Shown: positions 32,753-38,700 of the stretch, in pieces | Layout: each line of letters starts with the position of its first letter | Position numbering within the stretch: position 1 is the stretch's first letter | Assembly: GCA_019638085.1 (NCBI GenBank) | Contig: JAHBUL010000014.1 | Coordinates: forward strand, 68,472-107,171 | Direction of reading: 5' to 3' | DNA length: 38,700 bases | Origin: Flavobacteriales bacterium | GTDB taxonomy: Bacteria; Bacteroidota; Bacteroidia; Flavobacteriales_F; PHOS-HE28 | Notes under the pieces: model-generated | Told to the model about the DNA's origin: nothing | The model's input: only the letters and a program-made list of their open reading frames with translations | The model's database searches: none | Position numbers and translations under genes: made by a program

Positions 32753-35566
32753 ATGATCCGAACCCATATATTTCTCGTACTTGCAGCATTGGTTTCCGCC
32801 GTTTCCGCCCAGCAGGGCACAATCGAAGGTGTCGTTTCCACCCTTGAGAATGGAGCGAAACAAGCACAGCCCTTCGCCAACGTGCTCATCAAGGGTACGT
32901 CCACCGGGGTGAACACGGACCTCCATGGCCATTTCAGCATCAACACTTTGCCCGGCTCCGTCACCTTGGTGGTGAGTTTAGTAGGGCATCCAAATGTTGA
33001 AAAGCGGGTTTACGTGGTCGCCAATAAAACCATTATGGCAAACATCACCTTGGACGGAGGAGGACTGGAAATGAACGTGGTGCAAGTGGTGAGGGAGCGC
33101 CGCATGAACACGGAAGTGGCCGTGATGCAAGCGGTGCGCAACAGCGACCAGCTCGCCAATGGGATCGGACAACAGCAGATCGCAAAGGGCCAGGACCGCA
33201 CTGCGGCCGATGTAGTGAAGCGCGTTCCGGGCATCACCATCACTGAAGGTCGCTTCGTGATGGTCCGGGGGCTGGCCGACCGGTACAACACGGTGTTGTT
33301 GAACGGCGTGTCCGCACCGAGCATGGAAGCGGACCGCAAGGCCTTCAGCTTCGACCTGCTGCCAAGTGGCGCATTGGACCGCGTGATGGTGTATAAGACC
33401 GGGGCACCGGAGCTTCCGGGGGAATTCGCCGGTGGTGTGATCGAACTCTCCACGCTGGGCATTCCTCGGAAAAATGAAGTGAAGGTGAGCTACGGAATTG
33501 GCATACTGAACGGCACCACCTTCCACGACCTGAAACAGGACCAGACCGGCAAGACCGACTTTCTTGGTTTCGATGACGGCTCCCGCCAACTTCCATCGAA
33601 CTTCCCTACACATGTGAACACGGTCTCCGATCCGGACCAGCTTGCAAACTATGGTCGGGAACTACCCAATACTTGGACGGCTTCAGTACAACAGGCCGCT
33701 CCGGACCAGCGCTTCGGCCTCTTGATGGCAAACCGTTTCGGCAATGATGCCGAGAAGAACCAGTACGGCACGGTCACGTCGATCAACCTATCGAACACCA
33801 GCGCGACCTACACGTCGCAGAACTACAATTACAATTCGTTCGATGCGGCATCTCAACATAGTGATACGATCTACCACTACAGCGACAACGAGAACATCCG
33901 AACCGCACGTTTGGGTGTAATGCACAACTGGAGCGCGCTCATTGGCACGTACACCAAATTGGAGTTCCGGAACTTGTTCAACCAGGTAGGCGAGAACCGG
34001 ACCACCGCGCGCACGGGGCAAAATATGGAAGAAGGTTTTGATGTGCGCAACTTCGCATACGACTACAAGCAACGCACGCTCTACAGTGGGCAACTCCACG
34101 GAACCCACGACCTGATGATGGACCGTAGCCATCTGGATTGGACCATAGGCTATGGACGCGCCACAGGCAAGGAGCCGGATTACCGCCGGGTGCGCACCGC
34201 ACGGAACATCGGGGACATTGATGCACCCTACCAAGTCGTTATCGCTCCCACGGCTTCAACGCTTGATGCCGGTCGATTCTACAGTGAACTGGACGAGAAC
34301 ACATGGACCGGAAAGCTTGGCCTGTCCCGGGATTGTGGGAAGGAAACCTCGAAGTGCACCGCCGTGATTAGGGCCGGTGGTGTTGCCGAGCGCAAATCCC
34401 GAGAATTCAGCGCACGGTGGATGAGCTTCCGCAAGGCCAACACCAGCCAATTTGACAATTCATTGAGCGCGCTTCCCTTGGCGGACATTTTTGCGGACGC
34501 CAACATCAATGGCATCACAGGCTTCAAGCTGGAAGAGGGGACCAACCCCAGTGACGGATACTCCGCATCGAACACAATGATCGCGGGCTATGCTGGCACC
34601 ACAATGAAATGGGCAAAACTTTTCGCGTTGAGCGGTGGCCTGCGCGTGGAGCACAACCGGCAAGAGTTGGACGGAGCGACCTACGGCGGCCAAAAGGTGC
34701 GTGTGGACAACCCCGTTACGAGCGTGCTTCCTTCCGTGAACGCTTCTTGGAACATCACTGAAAGATCACTGGTCCGCGTGGCTTGGAGCAACACCGTGAA
34801 CCGTCCGGAATTCCGGGAGCTGGCGCCGTTCTCATTTTACGATTTCAGCACCAATAACGTGCTGTACGGAAACCCGGGGCTCACGACCGCCACGATCTGC
34901 AACCTTGATGCGCGCTGGGAAATGTACCCGAGCCTGGGAGAGGTGATCAGTGTGGGTGTGTTCCAAAAATCGTTCACCGGGCCGATCGAAATGTTCTTTG
35001 TACCCGGCGCCGGGTCGGGTGGTACGCGCAACTTTACGTTCAAGAACGCGGAAAGCGCCGAAAGCATCGGCACCGAATTGGAATTGCGCCGCTCGCTGAA
35101 CGGGGTGTTCAAAACCGGTGTATTGAGCCGCGTTGGCGTGTTGCTCAATGGCACCTTGATCAAAAGCTCGGTAACACTCGGATCACATGCCGTGGGGCAG
35201 GACAATGAGCGACCCATGATGGGGCAAAGCCCCTACGTGGTCAATGCGGGCTTGTTCTATGCGGACAGTGCCTCGAACTTCCAATGCAACATTGTGTACA
35301 ACACGTTCGGTAAACGGCTCTACGCTGTGGGCAGCTTTGGAACCCCGGACATTTTTGAGATGCCGAACGGAGCCCTGGATGTGACACTTGGGAAGGACCT
35401 GGGAAAGCATTTCAACCTGAAGGTCGGTATCCAGAACATCCTCAACACCCGCACCCTCCTGCAACAGGACAGCAATTCCGATGGGAAGGTCGGTGGTGCC
35501 GATGAGGAGATCATGAGTTTCCGACGTGGGGCTTACTTCAGCGGCGGGTTGAGCTATACCTTCTGA
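32753..35566 (+). CDS. TonB-dependent outer-membrane receptor with carboxypeptidase-like N-terminal domain
   Basis: The 937-residue protein starts with a signal peptide (1-19). A CarboxypepD_reg-like beta domain follows (about 22-100; FANVLIKGTSTGVNTDLHGH), then a plug (about 125-250; AADVVKRVPGITI, MVRGLADRYNTVLLNGVSAP and the FAGGVIELST end) and a beta-barrel up to the terminal Phe (SGGLSYTF). Such receptors import substrates across the outer membrane with TonB energy. It is not an obvious SusC: the plug is of the type with Arg-Gly-Leu-Ala-Asp-Arg-Tyr. A strong terminator follows, then a surface-lipoprotein gene that probably encodes its partner. A GTCCTTTG octamer (32705-32712) may be part of the promoter. 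Substrate unknown. Confidence 0.92.
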   Translation: MIRTHIFLVLAALVSAVSAQQGTIEGVVSTLENGAKQAQPFANVLIKGTSTGVNTDLHGHFSINTLPGSVTLVVSLVGHPNVEKRVYVVANKTIMANITLDGGGLEMNVVQVVRERRMNTEVAVMQAVRNSDQLANGIGQQQIAKGQDRTAADVVKRVPGITITEGRFVMVRGLADRYNTVLLNGVSAPSMEADRKAFSFDLLPSGALDRVMVYKTGAPELPGEFAGGVIELSTLGIPRKNEVKVSYGIGILNGTTFHDLKQDQTGKTDFLGFDDGSRQLPSNFPTHVNTVSDPDQLANYGRELPNTWTASVQQAAPDQRFGLLMANRFGNDAEKNQYGTVTSINLSNTSATYTSQNYNYNSFDAASQHSDTIYHYSDNENIRTARLGVMHNWSALIGTYTKLEFRNLFNQVGENRTTARTGQNMEEGFDVRNFAYDYKQRTLYSGQLHGTHDLMMDRSHLDWTIGYGRATGKEPDYRRVRTARNIGDIDAPYQVVIAPTASTLDAGRFYSELDENTWTGKLGLSRDCGKETSKCTAVIRAGGVAERKSREFSARWMSFRKANTSQFDNSLSALPLADIFADANINGITGFKLEEGTNPSDGYSASNTMIAGYAGTTMKWAKLFALSGGLRVEHNRQELDGATYGGQKVRVDNPVTSVLPSVNASWNITERSLVRVAWSNTVNRPEFRELAPFSFYDFSTNNVLYGNPGLTTATICNLDARWEMYPSLGEVISVGVFQKSFTGPIEMFFVPGAGSGGTRNFTFKNAESAESIGTELELRRSLNGVFKTGVLSRVGVLLNGTLIKSSVTLGSHAVGQDNERPMMGQSPYVVNAGLFYADSASNFQCNIVYNTFGKRLYAVGSFGTPDIFEMPNGALDVTLGKDLGKHFNLKVGIQNILNTRTLLQQDSNSDGKVGGADEEIMSFRRGAYFSGGLSYTF

Positions 35567-35580
35567 TCTTGGGAGGTTGC

Positions 35581-35614
35581 TGGCGAGGACGCGTCGATCG
35601 GCGCGTCCTCGCCA
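35581..35614 (+). terminator. Strong intrinsic terminator after the TonB receptor gene
   Basis: TGGCGAGGACGCG pairs perfectly with CGCGTCCTCGCCA (13 base pairs, eight-base loop), followed by TTTATAT. It begins 15 bases after the stop codon. Partial read-through into the lipoprotein gene would set a receptor-to-lipoprotein ratio. Confidence 0.8.
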
Positions 35615-35748
35615 TTTATATGCTCGTCCCTGATCATCGGCTTAACAGAACCATGACGTTCCGCAACGATCCGATAAGATCCAACTGACGTGGGGGCAAT
35701 ATGTGATGGATCTCTTTGTGGCGTAAAACAAAACACACAGAAAGACCC

Positions 35749-37146
35749 ATGGAACTCCTGAAGAACAAATCGCTCTGGGCCCTGCTCATCGGCGGCACGC
35801 TCCTCTCCGTTACTGCCTGCAAAAAGGATGATGAAGATCCCGCAACTCCATCAAACCCCTCCTCTTCATCCTTCACGATCACCGATATCGGCAACAACAC
35901 GAATAAGGTTGAGGGTTCACAAGCGAGCAACTACACGTTCACCAGCGACAAGAAATGGTTGCTCCAAGGCTTTGTTTATGTTGAAGATGGTGCCACGTTG
36001 AACATTGAACCCGGCACGATCATCAAAGGTGACAAGAATAGCAAGGGCACATTGATCATCAAGCGTGGCGCAAAGATCAACGCGGTGGGCACAAGCAGCC
36101 AACCCATTGTCTTCACCAGCAACCAACCTGCCGGCAGCCGGGATTACGGTGATTGGGGAGGCATCATCCTTTGTGGCCGCGCGAACAACAATCAACCTGG
36201 TGGAGAGGCCATCATCGAAGGCGGCCCTGATGCTTATTACGGTGGTGGAAGTAGCCCAAATGATGCTGACAACAGCGGGATCATGCAGTATGTGCGTATC
36301 GAATTCCCCGGTATTGCGTTACAACCGAACCAGGAGATCAATGGTCTCTCATTGGGCGCGGTGGGAAGTGGCACAACGATCGACCACATCCAAGTGAGCT
36401 ACAGCGGTGACGACAGCTATGAGTGGTTCGGTGGTGCCGTGAACATGAAGAACATTGTTGCCTTCCGTGGCTGGGATGATGAGTTCGATACGGACAATGG
36501 CTTCCGTGGCAAGGTTCAATTCGCCTTGTCGATCAGTGACCCAGCGATCGCGGACCAAAGCGGAAGCAATGGCTTCGAGAGCGACAACGACGCCAGCGGT
36601 TCCACCTCCTCACCTTACACGATGCCGATCTTCAGCAACGTGACCTTCTTCGGACCGTATGCCGTGAGCGGAGGCACTCCCGACACACAGTACAAACGTG
36701 CCGCGCATATCCGTCGCAACAGCCGCTTGAACGCCTATAACACCGTGTTCGCGGGCTACCCCACCGGTATCTTGCTGGACGGCTCACTAACGGAGGCCGA
36801 TGCCGCCAACAATGACCTGCAGATCCATGGAAGCATCGTTGCCGGTTGTCCGAGCGCATTGGAAACCGTAGCCGGGAGCACATTCGACATCAATACTTGG
36901 TTCAATACCAGCGGATGGGGCAACAGCGTGCTGATCAATATCAGCGACCTCGGCCTTTCAACCCCGCTGACCATGACCGCACCATCCTTGCTTCCGAGCG
37001 GTGGATCGCCCTTGCTGAGCGGCGCTGATTTCACTGGCCATGCGAGCGATCCGTTCTTCCAACAGGTCAACTTTCGTGGGGCCTTCGGTACGGATGACTG
37101 GACCAGCGGCTGGTGCAACTGGGATCCCCAGAACACGGCTTACTGA
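35749..37146 (+). CDS. Surface lipoprotein with parallel beta-helix, probable partner of the TonB receptor
   Basis: The 465-residue product, from the ATG at 35749, has a lipoprotein signal peptide with lipobox Val-Thr-Ala-Cys (Cys24), followed by Lys-Lys-Asp-Asp-Glu-Asp. That acidic stretch just after the Cys resembles the Bacteroidota surface-export signal. The mature protein has short repeated beta units (GATLNIEPGTIIKGD, GTLIIKRGAKINAVG) and the motif RDYGDWGGIILCGRA, and then Asp/Asn/Gly-rich loops (WDDEFDTDNGFRG, ESDNDASGS) likely to bind calcium. I take it for a right-handed beta-helix. Homologues with the Gly-Asp-Trp-Gly-Gly motif are often found next to TonB receptors of this kind (from memory). 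It is not SusD-like, because the helical TPR-type fold is absent. A strong terminator follows. Confidence 0.8.
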   Translation: MELLKNKSLWALLIGGTLLSVTACKKDDEDPATPSNPSSSSFTITDIGNNTNKVEGSQASNYTFTSDKKWLLQGFVYVEDGATLNIEPGTIIKGDKNSKGTLIIKRGAKINAVGTSSQPIVFTSNQPAGSRDYGDWGGIILCGRANNNQPGGEAIIEGGPDAYYGGGSSPNDADNSGIMQYVRIEFPGIALQPNQEINGLSLGAVGSGTTIDHIQVSYSGDDSYEWFGGAVNMKNIVAFRGWDDEFDTDNGFRGKVQFALSISDPAIADQSGSNGFESDNDASGSTSSPYTMPIFSNVTFFGPYAVSGGTPDTQYKRAAHIRRNSRLNAYNTVFAGYPTGILLDGSLTEADAANNDLQIHGSIVAGCPSALETVAGSTFDINTWFNTSGWGNSVLINISDLGLSTPLTMTAPSLLPSGGSPLLSGADFTGHASDPFFQQVNFRGAFGTDDWTSGWCNWDPQNTAY

Positions 37147-37168
37147 GGTCGGAATTCCGCAACGGATT

Positions 37169-37203
37169 GAATGCCCGCCACACTCACTGCGTGGCGGGCA
37201 TTC
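37169..37203. terminator. Strong terminator between the lipoprotein and kinase genes
   Basis: GAATGCCCGCCAC pairs perfectly with GTGGCGGGCATTC (13 base pairs, nine-base loop), followed by CCTTTTC. It lies between two convergent genes and can serve both, although the T-rich side favours the plus strand. Confidence 0.8.
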
Positions 37204-37235
37204 CCTTTTCAGGATCGAGCGTACTCAACTGCTGG

Positions 37236-38273
37236 TCAACCCGCCTTGGGAAGGGTGAAGTTGAAGGTGGTTCCCTTCCCTTCGGTGCTCTTCGCGGAGA
37301 TCGTGCCCCCGTGTCCTTCCACGATGTGCTTCACGATGGAGAGGCCAAGGCCTGAGCCGCCTTCATTCCGGGCCCGGCTTTTACCCACCCGATAGAAGCG
37401 TTCGAACAGGCGCGGTAAATGTTCCTCCGCGATGCCGGGCCCATCATCGGCCACTTCCACCAGCACCTGCTCTCCGATGTCGTAAGCACGGACCGTGCAA
37501 GTCCCGCCTTCATCAATATAACGGACCGCATTGACGAGCAGGTTCGAAAGCACTTGCGCCAAACGGTCCCGGTCGCCTTTCACCCAGAATTCCTCCTCGA
37601 TGGCGTCGTTGCGCAAGACCACCTTGCGTTCCGCCGCCCGGATCCGCAGATCATCCACGATCTCGCTCACGAGTTTCCTAAGGTCCATGCGCTTCGGTGT
37701 GATGGAAAGCACACCACCTTCCAGTTGCGTGATCAGGTCAAGGTCCTCCACGATACGGATCATGCGTTCCGCGCCGATGCTCGCCCGTTGCAGGAAGCTC
37801 CGGTTCACCTTCGGATCCTCCAGCCCTCCCTCCAACAGGGTAAGGATGTAGCCTTGGATGCTGAAAATGGGCGTCCGCAATTCATGCGCGAGGTTGCCGA
37901 TGAACTCGCGTCGGAAACGTTCACGTTCGCGCAATTCGCTTATCTCCGATCGCTTCTCCTCCGCCCACTTCGATACCTCAATGTCCACAGCGCTCAGATC
38001 ATGACCGTTCTTATTGCCCAGAGCGGGACGGCCACCGCGCGCCTCGTGCATCGTGCGATGAATCAGGTCCACACGCTCCTTCACGTACCGATCCACCACA
38101 AGATAAGTGATGGCCCAGGAGCCGACGAACACGGCGAGAGCGGATCCGACCGCGAGACGCCAATGATCGTCATGGCCGGAACCGTTCGACAAAAAGTATA
38201 TCGCCACCACTGCGACCAAGGCCGAAATACAGGCCACCACAAGGGCGATGCGAAAGGACGAACTGGGCACCAT
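37236..38273 (-). CDS. PhoR-like sensor histidine kinase
   Basis: The 345-residue inner-membrane kinase has two transmembrane helices (about 9-28 and 41-60) with a very short loop between them. A linker/coiled coil follows (65-120), then the HisKA domain with H-box FIGNLAHELRTPIFS (His130) and a complete HATPase domain: N-box NLLVNAVRY (244-252), G1 DDGPG (277-281), F-box LFERFYRV and G2 GGSGLGLSIV. With almost no periplasmic part it resembles Bacteroidota PhoR-type kinases that sense through a membrane partner. The frame is open to 38384, but the ATG at 38271-38273 gives the normal N-terminus and lies six bases after a TACCTTTA box. No response-regulator gene is adjacent within the window; the divergent neighbour is a Na/Pi-cotransporter gene. 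Confidence 0.9.
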   Translation of the reverse strand: MVPSSSFRIALVVACISALVAVVAIYFLSNGSGHDDHWRLAVGSALAVFVGSWAITYLVVDRYVKERVDLIHRTMHEARGGRPALGNKNGHDLSAVDIEVSKWAEEKRSEISELRERERFRREFIGNLAHELRTPIFSIQGYILTLLEGGLEDPKVNRSFLQRASIGAERMIRIVEDLDLITQLEGGVLSITPKRMDLRKLVSEIVDDLRIRAAERKVVLRNDAIEEEFWVKGDRDRLAQVLSNLLVNAVRYIDEGGTCTVRAYDIGEQVLVEVADDGPGIAEEHLPRLFERFYRVGKSRARNEGGSGLGLSIVKHIVEGHGGTISAKSTEGKGTTFNFTLPKAG

Positions 38274-38279
38274 AGGCCG

Positions 38280-38287
38280 TAAAGGTA
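38280..38287 (-). promoter_or_regulatory. Predicted -7 element of the histidine kinase gene
   Basis: On the minus strand this reads TACCTTTA, one mismatch from TAnnTTTG, ending six bases before the start codon at 38273. Confidence 0.4.
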
Positions 38288-38369
38288 GCGGGTTGAATGT
38301 GTCGTATTGGCTCGCCGCCCTAGCGATCCCCGGCGGCCTTTCCTTAACCCTTGGGCAACATGGCCGGTT

Positions 38370-38377
38370 TACTTTCG
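38370..38377 (+). promoter_or_regulatory. Possible -7 element of the Na/Pi-cotransporter gene
   Basis: TACTTTCG, one mismatch from TAnnTTTG, ends 18 bases before the ATG at 38396. It lies downstream of an alternative in-frame ATG at 38360 and so favours the later start. Confidence 0.35.
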
Positions 38378-38395
38378 TATTCATTTTTTCGAACC

Positions 38396-38700
38396 ATGCA
38401 CTTCGGCCTTATGCAATTCCTGATGTTGGCGGGTTCCTTGAGCCTGCTCGTCTTCGGTATGAAGTTGATGAGCGAGGGGCTGCAACAAGCGGCCGGGTCA
38501 CGCATGCGTCGCGTGTTGGACACGATGACCCGAGATTGTATGCGCGGCGTGTTCACCGGCTTCACCACCACGGTGATCGTGCAATACTCGTCGGTGGTAT
38601 CGGTGATGGTCGTGAGTTTCGTCAATTCGGGGTTGTTATCGTTGAGAAAGGCCGTGCCGGTGCTGATCGGCGCCAACATCGGCACCACGCTGAAGCTGCT
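38396..38700 (+). CDS. Na/Pi cotransporter family protein, N-terminal part (cut by window edge)
   Basis: About 101 codons are visible. The product begins MHFGLMQFLMLAGSLSLLVF and continues GMKLMSEGLQQAAGSRMRR, the N-terminal signature of the PNaS (NptA/YjbB-type) family. These inner-membrane transporters move phosphate with sodium; some export phosphate. The conserved repeat appears as Thr-Thr-Val-Ile-Val-Gln-Tyr-Ser-Ser, where most members have Gln-Ser-Ser-Ser, followed by the typical SFVNSGLLSLRKAVPVLIGA and NIGTT. An in-frame ATG at 38360 would add twelve residues; the later one is preferred because of the promoter box between them. It diverges from the PhoR-like kinase gene. Confidence 0.85.
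   Translation, partial: MHFGLMQFLMLAGSLSLLVFGMKLMSEGLQQAAGSRMRRVLDTMTRDCMRGVFTGFTTTVIVQYSSVVSVMVVSFVNSGLLSLRKAVPVLIGANIGTTLKL

Noticed and set aside
1..38700. tRNA, rRNA or CRISPR array
   Set aside because: I looked through the intergenic stretches and saw no cloverleaf-like sequence, no rRNA-like sequence and no regularly spaced direct repeats.

Overview
The window looks like a chromosomal stretch of a fairly GC-rich member of the Bacteroidota, probably Flavobacteriales-like. Several secreted proteins end in type IX secretion (T9SS) C-terminal sorting domains. There is a TonB-dependent receptor paired with a surface lipoprotein, a DUF4286 protein and a Bax-inhibitor/YccA protein. Most intergenic gene starts carry the Bacteroidota-type -7 promoter element TAnnTTTG or a one-mismatch variant. 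No phage, CRISPR array, rRNA, tRNA or complete insertion sequence was seen. All assignments come from reading the sequence; no database search was run.

Left part (1-7129). A minus-strand group contains a PTPS/QueD-family gene, folE, a Bax-inhibitor-1 family gene and fabD (cut by the window edge). Diverging from it is a tightly overlapped plus-strand operon: serS, a small lipoprotein, a TPR protein, a DUF4286 protein and rsmA. It is followed by a 518-base gene-free stretch holding two copies of a REP-like palindrome 244 bases apart.

Middle part (7648-16678). mgtE overlaps a phosphoglycerate-dehydrogenase-like gene. Then come a glycerophosphodiester phosphodiesterase, a convergent membrane protein with an HPt-like C-terminus, a CPA1-type Na+/H+ antiporter, a minus-strand pair (GNAT acetyltransferase, aspartate kinase), class I fructose-1,6-bisphosphatase and a small secreted protein on the opposite strand.

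Accessory part (16780-31022). Two large paralogous YCF48/BNR-type beta-propeller proteins with T9SS tails flank a urea transporter. They are followed by a 172-base GC-rich structured repeat, two small genes (unknown; DUF1697), a Lys/Thr/Pro-rich secreted protein, a decayed DUF1697 copy, mfd with a long hairpin in its leader, and two further secreted proteins, one clearly T9SS-tailed.

Right part (31023-38700). An HXXEE membrane protein and a LOG-family protein precede a TonB-dependent receptor, a strong terminator and a beta-helix lipoprotein with its own strong terminator. Then come a PhoR-like histidine kinase (minus) and a divergent, truncated Na/Pi-cotransporter-family gene. The last four genes may form a nutrient, possibly phosphate, acquisition neighbourhood; that is inference from gene order only.
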